DNA of 64,000 nucleotides from Pseudomonas libanensis (GTDB lineage Bacteria > Pseudomonadota > Gammaproteobacteria > Pseudomonadales > Pseudomonadaceae). Location of the stretch: the NCBI RefSeq assembly GCF_001439685.1, contig NZ_JYLH01000002.1, forward strand, positions 372,001 through 436,000, written 5' to 3'. This document shows, one piece after another, positions 30,072 through 39,012 of the stretch. A model generated the notes under the pieces. The model was not told where the DNA came from and searched no databases. It saw only the letters and a list, made by a program, of their open reading frames with translations. The number at the start of each line of letters is the position of its first letter. Within the stretch, counting starts at the first letter, position 1. The position numbers were made by a program, and so were the translations under genes.

Positions 30072-32327
30072 TTAGCCCTTGATGCAATCGACGGTGTAAC
30101 AACGGCCACTGCCGTCATCTTCGTGTTGCAGCCCATGAACATCCGCGACAAAACCGGGGAAACTGCTATCGAACGTACGGGCAAACGCCAGGTAGTCGAT
30201 GATTGAACGGGTTGACTCGGTAAAGCGTTCACCGGGCATGATCAACGGAATACCGGGCGGATAAGGCACCAGCATCACGGCCGCGACACGCCCAGGCAAG
30301 GCATCGATAGGGACTGCCTCCACCTCGCCCCTGACCAACTGGTCGTAGGCATCGGCGGGTTTCATCGCGATTTCCGGCAACACCGTATACATGCGTTTGA
30401 GATGCTTGGCAGTAGCGTTGCTACGGTAACAGCTGTGCAACTGGTCGCAAAGGTCGCGCAGCCCCATGCCCTGATAACGCGCAGGACCTTGGGCATACAC
30501 CGACGGCAGACAACTGGTCAGGCTGGCATTGGCATCATAGCTGCGCTTGAATTCCAGCAATTCGGTGAGCAAGGTGCTCCATTTGCCCTTGGTGATGCCC
30601 ATGGAAAACAACACAAGGAACGAATACAACCCGGTTTTTTCCACCACCAGGCCGCGCTCCCAGAGAAACTTGCTGACTACCGCAGCGGGAATCCCGCAAT
30701 CGCTCAGGGCGCCCCCGGCGTTGAGGCCGGGCATCACCAGCGTCACCTTGATCGGGTCGAGTAATACGTAGTCTTCGGCAACGTCACCAAAACCATGCCA
30801 CTCATCCTGAGGGTGCAACAACCAATCCGCAGTGACGACCCGGTCGATACCGGCGACCGAGGGCGGCTGCCAGATGGAAAACCACCAGTCTTCGGCAGCA
30901 ATATGCTGGCGCAGATTGGCCAGGGCACGACGAAAACTCAGGGCCTCGTCAAACATTTCCTGTAGCAGCGAGCGCCCGGCCGGGCCTTCCATCATCGCCG
31001 AGGCCACGTCCAGCGAGGCGATGATGCTGTATTGGGGCGAGGTCGAGATATGCATCATGAAGGCTTCGTTGAACCGATCGCGGTCCAGTTGCCGCGCGCC
31101 GCCGTCCTGCACATGGATCATCGACGCCTGGCTGAAGGCGGCCAGCAACTTGTGCGTGCTGTGGGTGGTGAAGACCAAGGGGCTGTCCGGGGTGCGCGAG
31201 GTGCCCATGCCATAGCGCCCGGCGAAGAACTCGTGGAACGCGGCGTAGGCATACCAGGCCTCGTCAAAGTGCAGCACCTCGACACTGTTGCCCAGTTGCT
31301 GCTTGATCAATTCGGCGTTGTAGCACAGGCCGTCGTAGGTGGAGTTGGTCACCACCGCCAGCTTCACTTTCGCAGGCCGGCCACGGGTCAGGGGGCTGGC
31401 GTCGATCTTGGCGCGGATCGACTCAGGGCTGAATTCGCTCAGGGGAATCGGGCCGATGATTCCCAGCTCGTTGCGCTCAGGGCACAGGTACAGTGGGATC
31501 GCGCCGGTCATGATGATCGAGTGCAACACCGATTTGTGGCAATTGCGATCCACCAGCACCAGGTCGTCGCGGCCGACCATGGAATGCCAGACGATCTTGT
31601 TGGCGGTGGACGTGCCGTTGATCACAAAGAACGTATGGTCGGCGCCAAAGTTGCGGGCGGCGCGGGCTTCGGCTTCGGCCAAGGGCCCGGTGTGATCGAG
31701 CAGCGAACCCAGTTCGGGAACCGAAACAGACAGGTCCGAACGTAGGGTATTTTCTCCGAAAAACTGATGAAACGCCTGCCCCACCGGGCTTTTGCGATAA
31801 GCCACGCCACCGCCATGGCCGGGGGTGTGCCAGGAGTAATTGGAGTCGGCGGTGTGTTGCACCAGGGCCTTGAAGAATGGCGGCAACAGGGCATCCAGAT
31901 AGGTGCGCGCAGAGCGGGCGACCTGGCGTGCCAGAAACGGCACGGTGTCTTCAAACAGATAGAGAATCCCGCGCAGTTGGTTGAGCTCGCTCATGGCATC
32001 GGCGGGGGCGTTTTCCAGGGTGACTTGCTCGCCCAGGGCAAAGATCGGCAGGTTGGACGCCCTCACCCGCGCCAGGCGGATCAGCTCGACCATGTTTTGC
32101 AGCAGATGGGTATTTTCCCCGGCGCCTTCAGCGGCGATCAGCATGCAGGCCAAGCCGTGATGGGTGGAAGCCACCAGCTTTCCTTCGGCATAGTCCACCG
32201 CTTCAATGATACTGAAGCCCTCTTGTTCCAACTCCCTGGCAATGCCTCGAACCCGGTCGCCGGCAACGGTGTCGGCCTTGATGTCACGGTGCACGATCAG
32301 AACAGGGAACTTCAGGTCTTTGTACAT
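30072..32327 (-). CDS. ldcA: Lysine/ornithine/arginine decarboxylase, LdcA-like
   Basis: A 751-residue PLP enzyme of the Orn/Lys/Arg decarboxylase family with the N-terminal wing domain (MYKDLKFPVLIVHRDIKADT), the large PLP domain with Schiff-base K393 in STHK, and a C-terminal domain. Length and position near dnaQ-rnhA match P. aeruginosa PA1818, known as lysine decarboxylase LdcA, which converts lysine to cadaverine and belongs to the arginine-responsive lysine catabolism regulon. Specificity for lysine rather than arginine or ornithine is inferred from that synteny. An upstream alternative start at 32378 is less likely because the family begins at MYKDLKFP. No antiporter gene is next to it. 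Confidence 0.88.
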   Translation of the reverse strand: MYKDLKFPVLIVHRDIKADTVAGDRVRGIARELEQEGFSIIEAVDYAEGKLVASTHHGLACMLIAAEGAGENTHLLQNMVELIRLARVRASNLPIFALGEQVTLENAPADAMSELNQLRGILYLFEDTVPFLARQVARSARTYLDALLPPFFKALVQHTADSNYSWHTPGHGGGVAYRKSPVGQAFHQFFGENTLRSDLSVSVPELGSLLDHTGPLAEAEARAARNFGADHTFFVINGTSTANKIVWHSMVGRDDLVLVDRNCHKSVLHSIIMTGAIPLYLCPERNELGIIGPIPLSEFSPESIRAKIDASPLTRGRPAKVKLAVVTNSTYDGLCYNAELIKQQLGNSVEVLHFDEAWYAYAAFHEFFAGRYGMGTSRTPDSPLVFTTHSTHKLLAAFSQASMIHVQDGGARQLDRDRFNEAFMMHISTSPQYSIIASLDVASAMMEGPAGRSLLQEMFDEALSFRRALANLRQHIAAEDWWFSIWQPPSVAGIDRVVTADWLLHPQDEWHGFGDVAEDYVLLDPIKVTLVMPGLNAGGALSDCGIPAAVVSKFLWERGLVVEKTGLYSFLVLFSMGITKGKWSTLLTELLEFKRSYDANASLTSCLPSVYAQGPARYQGMGLRDLCDQLHSCYRSNATAKHLKRMYTVLPEIAMKPADAYDQLVRGEVEAVPIDALPGRVAAVMLVPYPPGIPLIMPGERFTESTRSIIDYLAFARTFDSSFPGFVADVHGLQHEDDGSGRCYTVDCIKG

Positions 32328-32417
32328 GAGCGCTCTTACTCCGGAGGCTTTGCACTCAAGGGTAGAAGCTGGGAGCAAATGTGGCGAATGAAGATTTTGC
32401 AGGCGATGAAGATCAAC

Positions 32418-32506
32418 TGTGGGAGGGGGCTTGCCCCCGATGGCGGTGTGCCGGCTGATAAATGCATGGCTGATGCACCACTATCGGGGTAAGCCCCCTC
32501 CCACAT
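32418..32506. repeat. REPIN between dnaQ and ldcA
   Basis: A standard doublet (tgtgggagggggcttgcccc with the inverted arm ggggtaagccccctcccaca). It fills the 199-bp space between the dnaQ stop and the ldcA start on the minus strand, so the ldcA promoter must lie in the remaining ~90 bp or in dnaQ. Confidence 0.85.
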
Positions 32507-32526
32507 TTTTACTGCATTGAGCTGGG

Positions 32527-33273
32527 TTATTGTTGGGTCAACTGAGTCCACAACGCCGGCGCCCCCGCCGACTTGGCAATCGCTTCCAACCGCGCCGCAT
32601 GCTCGGCCAAATCCTGCTCGCTGGCCCGGATAATCGGCGTAGGCCTGCGATCAGCCGGCAGACGGCGGATTTCCGAAGGGCGGTTGCCGGAGCCTTCCGC
32701 CGATCCGGTGCCATCTGAGGCATTACCGGCCAGGGACAGGCTGGTCTGCCCGCCGGTCATGGTCAGGTAGACGTCGGCCAGGATTTCGGAGTCGAGCAAG
32801 GCGCCGTGCAGTTCACGGCCAGAGTTATCGACGCCATAACGCTTGCACAAGGCATCGAGACTGTTGCGTTGGCCCGGGTGACGCTCGCGGGCCATCATCA
32901 GGGTATCGAGGATGGTGCAGTGCTGGGAGATGTCCGCACGATCCATCTGCCCCATCAGGGCAAATTCGTTGTTGATAAATCCGATGTCGAACGCCGCGTT
33001 ATGGATGATCAACTGGGCGCCGTTGATAAACTCGAAGAACTCATCGGCCACCTCGGCAAAACGCGGCTTGCCCTTGAGGAATTCGTCGGTGATACCGTGA
33101 ACGCCAATCGCGCCTTCGTCACTGTCGCGGTCCGGTTGCAGGTAGACGTGGAAGTGGCGGCCGGTCAGGCGGCGGCCCATCAGTTCGACACAGCCGATTT
33201 CGATGATCCGGTGACCATCGGTCACCGGCATGCCGGTGGTTTCGGTATCGAGTACAACAGATCGGATGGCCAT
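32527..33273 (-). CDS. dnaQ: DNA polymerase III epsilon subunit
   Basis: The 248-residue proofreading 3'-5' exonuclease of the replicase. Exo I is DTETTG (VLDTETTGMPVTDGHRIIEIG). Exo II is seen at IIHNAAFDIGFINNE. The Exo III region includes HGALLDSEILADVYL with the catalytic HxAxxD-like His/Asp. The C-terminal tail binds the alpha subunit. It sits beside rnhA, the conserved gamma-proteobacterial pair, but both genes point the same way here. Confidence 0.95.
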   Translation of the reverse strand: MAIRSVVLDTETTGMPVTDGHRIIEIGCVELMGRRLTGRHFHVYLQPDRDSDEGAIGVHGITDEFLKGKPRFAEVADEFFEFINGAQLIIHNAAFDIGFINNEFALMGQMDRADISQHCTILDTLMMARERHPGQRNSLDALCKRYGVDNSGRELHGALLDSEILADVYLTMTGGQTSLSLAGNASDGTGSAEGSGNRPSEIRRLPADRRPTPIIRASEQDLAEHAARLEAIAKSAGAPALWTQLTQQ

Positions 33274-33337
33274 CAGGGTTCAGCTCTCAACGGTGTGGTG
33301 TGAGTCAAAGGGCGCGATGTTAACACGTGGGCTGGCA

Positions 33338-33790
33338 TCAGCTCTGCTTGTAGCCGCGTACTTCGTCCACCCCACGGTTGGCCAACTGGTCGGCGCGCTC
33401 GTTGCCAGGGTGGCCGATGTGCCCACGCACCCATTTCCAAGTGATGTCGTGACGGTTGCATTGCTCGTCGAGCAATTGCCACAGGTCGGCGTTCTTGACC
33501 GGCTCCTTGGCCGCGGTCTTCCAGCCGCGTTTTTTCCAGTTGACCATCCACTCGTTGATGCCCTTCATCACATATTGCGAGTCGGTCACCAGCAGGACGT
33601 TGCAACGACGCTTGAGCTCTTCGAGGCCGCGAATGGCGCCCATCAGTTCCATGCGGTTATTGGTGGTGTTGGCTTCGCCGCCCCACAGTTCCTTCTCCAC
33701 GCCCTTGCACACCAGCAGGGCACCCCAGCCGCCCGGGCCGGGGTTGCCCTTGCAGGCGCCGTCGGTGAAGAGTTCTACGCTATCGGTCAT
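33338..33790 (-). CDS. rnhA: Ribonuclease HI
   Basis: A 150-residue enzyme that cleaves the RNA strand of RNA-DNA hybrids. Motif [15 protein letters not shown] carries the first catalytic Asp, [13 protein letters not shown] the Glu, VTDSQYV the second Asp, and the basic handle KKRGWKTAA is present. An upstream ATG at 33799 is possible, but MTDSVELF is preferred by family comparison. It lies between a methyltransferase gene and dnaQ on the same strand, the order PA1814-PA1816 of P. aeruginosa. Confidence 0.95.
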   Translation of the reverse strand: MTDSVELFTDGACKGNPGPGGWGALLVCKGVEKELWGGEANTTNNRMELMGAIRGLEELKRRCNVLLVTDSQYVMKGINEWMVNWKKRGWKTAAKEPVKNADLWQLLDEQCNRHDITWKWVRGHIGHPGNERADQLANRGVDEVRGYKQS

Positions 33791-33875
33791 CGGTTGCATC
33801 CATCAAGACGGGCTGGCGGTAAAGGACCGACAGTATCCCGAGGCCGGGCAGCCCGGCCTGAAATCAATAAAGAGG

Positions 33876-34634
33876 TTAGGGTTCGCTTTGCTTGCGGTTG
33901 ACCTTGGCCATCGGCATCGGTACCAGCTTGCCCATGGGTTGGCGCAGTACCTGGCGCACCGGCCGCAGCCCGACCACGATCTTGCGCGCCACCAATAAAT
34001 AGAAGCCGCCACCGGAGAGTTGCCAGGCCCCCGCCCGGCGTTCCCAACCGGCCAGGCGGCCTTGCCACTTGGCCGTCGCCAGCGGCGGACGATAGCACCC
34101 GAAGCGGCGTTTCTCCAGCGCGAAGCCCAGCAGGTTCAGCCAGTCACCGACCCGCGACGGCGAGATGCAGCGCGCCTGGCGCAGGCCGTCATGGGCGAAC
34201 ACACGGCGCAGGCCCCAACTGCTCCAAGGATTGATGCCGACAATCAGCAAATGGCCACCAGGGCGCACGCTGCTCGCCGCTTCGCGCAGCAAGCCATGGG
34301 GCGACAGGCAAAAATCCAGCCCATGCTGCAACACCACCACATCGGCGGCGTGCTCGCTCAAGGGCCAGGCCTGTTCCTCACAGACGATTTCCACCCCCGG
34401 CAGCGGCGCGCCCAAGCGCACATTGCGTTGCACCTGGGGCGCCGACGGCGGGGTTTCGGCCGACGGCCCGTAATGCACCAGGTAGCCACCAAAGAACCGG
34501 CCCAGTTCGTCATCGAGCATGCGCCGTTCTTCATCCAGCAGAAATTGCCCAATCGGCCCGGACAACCATTCGCGGGCCGCACTGATAAGGGCCAGCCACT
34601 CAGGATCGGCCTGGGCGAACGCTTTATCGGTCAT
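33876..34634 (-). CDS. Class I SAM-dependent methyltransferase (PA1814-like)
   Basis: A 252-residue protein with a weak class I methyltransferase fold: the SAM-site region is [42 protein letters not shown], with HGLDF at the acidic loop. The usual glycine-rich motif I is poorly conserved. It is conserved next to rnhA and divergent from gloB in pseudomonads. The substrate is unknown. The ATG at 34634 has GGAG 7 nt upstream; a TTG further up is rejected. Confidence 0.85.
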   Translation of the reverse strand: MTDKAFAQADPEWLALISAAREWLSGPIGQFLLDEERRMLDDELGRFFGGYLVHYGPSAETPPSAPQVQRNVRLGAPLPGVEIVCEEQAWPLSEHAADVVVLQHGLDFCLSPHGLLREAASSVRPGGHLLIVGINPWSSWGLRRVFAHDGLRQARCISPSRVGDWLNLLGFALEKRRFGCYRPPLATAKWQGRLAGWERRAGAWQLSGGGFYLLVARKIVVGLRPVRQVLRQPMGKLVPMPMAKVNRKQSEP

Positions 34635-34699
34635 TGCATTCTCCAACTCGCCTAGACGTTCTAAGATGCACCAATGTGTTCAGCTTGGCGAATCGAAGA

Positions 34700-35467
34700 A
34701 TGATACAGATCAGCGCCCTACCCGCCTTCACCGACAACTACATCTGGTTGTTGCAAGATCCCGCCACCCGGCGCTGCGTCGTGGTCGACCCGGGCGATGC
34801 CGCGCCAGTGCTGGCCTGGCTCCAGCAGAACGCCGAGTGGACCCTCAGCGACATCCTGGTCACCCACCACCACCATGATCATGTGGGCGGTGTCGAGCAG
34901 CTGAAACAGGTGACCGGCGCCAAGGTCTACGGCCCGGCCAACGAAAAGATCCCGGCGCGGGACGTGGCGCTGCAGGACAATGACCGTATCAACGTGCTGG
35001 GCTGGGACTTCGACGTCTACGCCGTGCCGGGGCATACCCTGGGCCATATCGCCTTTTATCACGAAGGGGTGCTGTTGTGTGGCGATACCTTGTTCGCCGC
35101 CGGTTGCGGGCGCCTGTTCGAGGGCACACCGGAGCAGATGCATGCCTCCCTGGAGCGCCTGGCCGCCCTGCCGGACGATACGCTGGTGTACTGCACCCAT
35201 GAATACACACAAAGTAATCTCAAGTTTGCCCAGGCCGTGGAACCGCACAACGCCGACATCGCCGAACGGTTGGAAAACGTTGCCCAACTGCGGGCTCGCG
35301 GCGAGATGACGCTGCCTTCCAATCTGGCCCTGGAAAAACGCACTAATCCTTTCCTGCGCACCGCTGAAACATCCGTTAAACAAAAAGCGGACGAACGGAA
35401 TGGCCGCGACAACCGCTCTGGGGCCGAGGTGTTTGCTAGCTTGAGGGCCTGGAAAGATAAGTTCTAA
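34700..35467 (+). CDS. gloB: Hydroxyacylglutathione hydrolase (glyoxalase II)
   Basis: A 255-residue metallo-beta-lactamase-fold enzyme that hydrolyses S-lactoylglutathione to lactate and glutathione, the last step of methylglyoxal detoxification. The metal site is T55-H-H-H-H-D60-H61. The other ligands are in the [10 protein letters not shown] and [15 protein letters not shown] regions, with the C-terminal glutathione-binding segment (NPFLR). The ATG at 34700 gives the standard family start [18 protein letters not shown]. It is divergent from the methyltransferase over a 65-bp gap. Confidence 0.96.
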   Translation: MIQISALPAFTDNYIWLLQDPATRRCVVVDPGDAAPVLAWLQQNAEWTLSDILVTHHHHDHVGGVEQLKQVTGAKVYGPANEKIPARDVALQDNDRINVLGWDFDVYAVPGHTLGHIAFYHEGVLLCGDTLFAAGCGRLFEGTPEQMHASLERLAALPDDTLVYCTHEYTQSNLKFAQAVEPHNADIAERLENVAQLRARGEMTLPSNLALEKRTNPFLRTAETSVKQKADERNGRDNRSGAEVFASLRAWKDKF

Positions 35468-35500
35468 GAGGACGTATTCTGATACGTAATTTCTGAATGG

Positions 35501-35529
35501 TTGACCGGAACCGAAGCGCTTTCTAGAAT
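35501..35529 (+). promoter_or_regulatory. Sigma-70 promoter of mltD
   Basis: TTGACC (35501-35506) and TAGAAT (35524-35529) are separated by 17 bp, placing the start near 35536, about 30 nt before the mltD ATG. It indicates mltD is transcribed separately from gloB. Confidence 0.75.
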
Positions 35530-35565
35530 CGCCCGACATTTTTGCCCGGAACTTACTTCCAGCCA

Positions 35566-36966
35566 ATGTCGTCATCTATTCGTAAATCCATTTCTTCAGA
35601 CGCATTGACCCGCCTGGCTCAAGCCGTGGCGGTGGCTGTTTCCGCGACTCTGGCGGGCTGCCAATCGACCCATTACGCTGCACAATCCACCGTGCAACCC
35701 AAACCCAATCTTGCTGCCAAGATCAAGCAAAAACCTATTTGGCTATCAGAGAAGCCCAGCCCCGAAGTGCCCCAGGATGTCTGGGAACGCATGCGTAGGG
35801 GCTTTCAATTGCAGGACGGCGTCGGCGTCAACCCGCGCATCGAGCAACAGCGCCTGTGGTTCGCCAGCAACCCGTCCTTCCTCGAAAACGCCGGCGAACG
35901 CGGCAGCCTCTACATTCATTACATCGTCGAACGCCTTGAAGAACGCAACATGCCCCTGGAGCTGGCGCTGCTGCCAGTGATTGAGAGTGCCTACAACCCA
36001 ATGGCCTATTCGCGCAGCGATGCAGTCGGCTTGTGGCAGTTCATCCCCTCCACCGGGCGCTACTTCAACCTGCGCCAGACCCGTGCCTACGACGGCCGTC
36101 GCGACATTACCGCCTCCACCACCGCCGCCCTGGACTACCTGACGCGTCTGCATGACATGTTCAACGGCGACTGGCTGCTGGCCCTGGCGGCCTATAACGC
36201 CGGTGAAGGCACGGTCAGCCGGGCCATCGAGCGCAACGAAAAGCTCGGCCTGCCCACCGATTACTGGAACCTGCCCCTGCCCCAGGAAACCAAGGACTAC
36301 GTGCCCAAGTTCCTGGCCCTGTCCCAGGTGGTTCTGGCGCCCGAGGCTTATGGCGTCAACCTGAACCCGATTGCCAACACGCCGTACTTCGAAGTGGTTG
36401 AAGTCAAGCAGAGCATGGACCTCTCACGGGTTGCCGCGCTGGCCGAGATCGACGAAGACGAACTGTTCCAGCTCAACCCGGCCTTGAAACAACGTACCAC
36501 CCTGGACGGCCCCCAGCATTTGCTGGTACCGACCTCCAAGGCCCAGTTGCTCACCAGCACCCTTTCGACGATGAAGCCCGAAGAGTTGCTGAGCATGCGC
36601 CCGAAAAAGCCGGTGTTCGACGAGGTCGAGACCAAGTCGGTGGCCGGGCGCACCCGCAGCTACAAGGTGCGCAGTGGCGACAACCTCACCTTGATCGCCA
36701 AGGCCAACAAAGTCGATGTGCATGACCTGCAACGCTGGAACAAACTCAACGGCCAGGCCCTCAAGGTCGGCCAGACCCTGGTGATGCAGGACACTCGTAA
36801 AGCCGCGGCGAAAAAACCGGTGCAGTACAAGGTCAAGAAAGGCGACTCGCTGTACATGGTCGCCAAGCGCTTCAACGTCGAGATGCAACATCTCAAGCGT
36901 TGGAACCCGCGCACCGGCCAGGCACTGAAGCCCGGGCAGATGCTGGTGGTTTCCGGGCCGCGCTAA
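35566..36966 (+). CDS. mltD: Membrane-bound lytic murein transglycosylase D
   Basis: A 466-residue outer-membrane lipoprotein (lipobox LAGC) that cleaves the glycan strands of peptidoglycan to 1,6-anhydro products. The transglycosylase domain has the catalytic Glu in VIESAYNPMAYSRSDAVGLW and the QFIPSTGRYF segment. Two C-terminal LysM repeats (YKVRSGDNLTLIAKANKV... and YKVKKGDSLYMVAKRFNV...) bind peptidoglycan. E. coli MltD has a similar layout. The upstream TTG at 35542 is rejected because the signal peptide starts at 35566. Confidence 0.96.
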   Translation: MSSSIRKSISSDALTRLAQAVAVAVSATLAGCQSTHYAAQSTVQPKPNLAAKIKQKPIWLSEKPSPEVPQDVWERMRRGFQLQDGVGVNPRIEQQRLWFASNPSFLENAGERGSLYIHYIVERLEERNMPLELALLPVIESAYNPMAYSRSDAVGLWQFIPSTGRYFNLRQTRAYDGRRDITASTTAALDYLTRLHDMFNGDWLLALAAYNAGEGTVSRAIERNEKLGLPTDYWNLPLPQETKDYVPKFLALSQVVLAPEAYGVNLNPIANTPYFEVVEVKQSMDLSRVAALAEIDEDELFQLNPALKQRTTLDGPQHLLVPTSKAQLLTSTLSTMKPEELLSMRPKKPVFDEVETKSVAGRTRSYKVRSGDNLTLIAKANKVDVHDLQRWNKLNGQALKVGQTLVMQDTRKAAAKKPVQYKVKKGDSLYMVAKRFNVEMQHLKRWNPRTGQALKPGQMLVVSGPR

Positions 36967-36991
36967 GACCTCAGAAACACTGGGGAGCAAA

Positions 36992-37082
36992 TGTGGGAGG
37001 GGGCTTGCCCCCGATAGCAATGGACCAGTCAGCCTATGTACTGACTGACATGCCGCTATCGGGGGCAAGCCCCCTCCCACAT
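36992..37082. repeat. REPIN between mltD and nppA1
   Basis: Inverted REP arms (tgtgggagggggcttgcccc and ggggcaagccccctcccaca) with a short middle. It separates mltD from the npp operon. Confidence 0.88.
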
Positions 37083-37100
37083 TGGGCCCTCACTGCTCTC

Positions 37101-37130
37101 AACAGCTTTTTCCAACCGGAACAAGCTGTT
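37101..37130. promoter_or_regulatory. Inverted repeat upstream of nppA1
   Basis: AACAGCTT (37101-37108) and AAGCTGTT (37123-37130) are perfect complements 14 bp apart, 47 bp before the nppA1 start. It may be an operator or a weak terminator of mltD. Confidence 0.4.
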
Positions 37131-37176
37131 ACTGTACCGATCATAAAGCCCAAGCCGCCTGGATCGGATCTCTGAC

Positions 37177-39012
37177 TTGAAGCGTCCCCTCCTTCTACTA
37201 ATAAGTCTGGCCTTGAGCTTTGCAGCGAACGCGACGATCACCGAGAGCCACGGTTATGCGCAGTTCGGCACACTCAAGTACCCGGCCAAATTCACCCATT
37301 ACGATTGGGTAAACCCTGCAGCGCCCAAAGGCGGCACATTGCGGGTGATGGCGTTTGGCACCTTCGATACACTCAATCCCTACACCTTCAAGGGCACAAG
37401 CCCGGTTGCCACCGGCAATTTCCTGCAATACGGTGTCAATGAGCTGAACGAACCCTTGATGGTCGGCACCGGCCAATACGCGCCATCCGGCGACGAGCCC
37501 ACCTCCAGCTACGGCCTGATTGCCCAGTCAGTGGAATACAGCGAAGACCGCAGCTGGGTGGTCTTCAACTTGCGCCCCGAGGCGCGCTTTCACGATGACA
37601 AGCCGATCACTGCCGATGATGTGGCATTTTCCTATCGCACCCTGCTGACCGAAGGCCACCCGCAATACCGCACCAGCCTGCAGGAAGTGGCGCGGGTCGA
37701 TATCCTCAACCGCCACCGCATCCGCTTTGTATTCAAGCGTGCCGGCAACCCCTTGCTGATCCTGCGCCTGGGCGAGCTGCCGGTGCTGCCCATGCACTAC
37801 TGGAAGAACCGCGATTTCAAGGCCACTACCTTCGAGCCGCCGCTGGGCAGCGGGCCTTATCGCATCACCAAGGTCGCCCCTGGCCGGCAACTGGTGTTCG
37901 AGCGGGTCAAGGACTACTGGGGCAAGGACCTGCCGGTCAACCGCGGCTTCTATAACTACGACAAAGTCGACGTGGAGTTCTATCGCGACAGCGACGTGGC
38001 CTTTGAAGCCTTCAAGGCCGGCGAATTCGACATCTATATCGAACACCAGGCCAAGAACTGGGCCACGGGCTACAACTTCCCGGCGGTCAATCGCGGTGAC
38101 GTGATCAAGGCGCAGATTGCCCACCAGATCCCCACCCAGAGCCAGGGGTTGTTCATGAACACCCGGCGTCCCGCGTTCAGCCAGGCCAAGGTGCGCGAAG
38201 CCTTGGGTTTGATGTTCGATTTCGAATGGACCAACCGCACCCTGTTCAGCAACGCCTATAAGCGTTCGGTGAGCTATTACCCCAACAGCGAGTTTTCGGC
38301 CAGCGGCCTGCCGACCGGGCATGAGTGGTTGATGCTTTCCCCTTACCGCGACCAATTGCCAGCCGCCCTCTTCACCCAACCCTTCAACCTGTCGCAAACC
38401 GACGGTCGCGGCATCCCCCGCGACACCCTGCGCCGCGCCCTGGCCTTGCTCGGCGACGCCGGCTGGAAGCTGTCGGGACAAGGGCAACGCCTGCTCAACA
38501 AGGACGGGCAACCGCTGCGCCTGGAGATTCTGTTGGTCAACCCGAACCTTGAGCGCATCCTGCAACCTTATGTCGAAAATTTGACCCGCATCGGCATCGA
38601 CGCCCGCTTGCGCACGGTCGACCGTGCACAGTACAAACAGCGCCTCGATCAATTCGATTTCGACATGATTCTGATGACCCTCAACCAGACCTTAAGCCCC
38701 GGTCTTGAGCAGTGGCAGTACTTCCACTCCAGCCAGGCCGCGATCAAGGGCAGCAAGAATTACGCGGGTATCGCCAACCCGGTGGTCGATCACTTGCTGG
38801 ACCAACTGCTGGCGGCGCAGACCCGCGAAGAACAACTGGCCGCCGGCCGTGCCCTGGACCGTGTGCTGCTGTGGCAGCACTACAGCATTCCCAACTGGTA
38901 CCTCAACTATCATCGCCTGGCGTACCGCAACCGGTTCGCCTTCGTCACCACGCCGCCCTATAGCCTGGGCCTGAGCGCGTGGTGGCTGAAAGCTTCGGAG
39001 AAAGCCCAATGA
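37177..39012 (+). CDS. nppA1: Peptide-binding protein of the Npp ABC importer (first of two)
   Basis: A 611-residue periplasmic solute-binding protein of family 5 (oligopeptide type, YejA-like) with signal peptide MKRPLLLLISLALSFAANA. The family start WVNPAAPKGGTLRV is present, as are the PLGSGPYRI and RVKDYWGKDLP motifs. It precedes a second paralogue and a permease/ATPase set in the exact order of P. aeruginosa nppA1A2BCD, a transporter reported to take up peptidyl nucleoside antibiotics and other peptides. The start codon is TTG: no ATG or GTG gives the signal peptide, and GGATCGGAT upstream is a weak ribosome site. This suggests reduced translation relative to nppA2. Confidence 0.9.
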   Translation: MKRPLLLLISLALSFAANATITESHGYAQFGTLKYPAKFTHYDWVNPAAPKGGTLRVMAFGTFDTLNPYTFKGTSPVATGNFLQYGVNELNEPLMVGTGQYAPSGDEPTSSYGLIAQSVEYSEDRSWVVFNLRPEARFHDDKPITADDVAFSYRTLLTEGHPQYRTSLQEVARVDILNRHRIRFVFKRAGNPLLILRLGELPVLPMHYWKNRDFKATTFEPPLGSGPYRITKVAPGRQLVFERVKDYWGKDLPVNRGFYNYDKVDVEFYRDSDVAFEAFKAGEFDIYIEHQAKNWATGYNFPAVNRGDVIKAQIAHQIPTQSQGLFMNTRRPAFSQAKVREALGLMFDFEWTNRTLFSNAYKRSVSYYPNSEFSASGLPTGHEWLMLSPYRDQLPAALFTQPFNLSQTDGRGIPRDTLRRALALLGDAGWKLSGQGQRLLNKDGQPLRLEILLVNPNLERILQPYVENLTRIGIDARLRTVDRAQYKQRLDQFDFDMILMTLNQTLSPGLEQWQYFHSSQAAIKGSKNYAGIANPVVDHLLDQLLAAQTREEQLAAGRALDRVLLWQHYSIPNWYLNYHRLAYRNRFAFVTTPPYSLGLSAWWLKASEKAQ

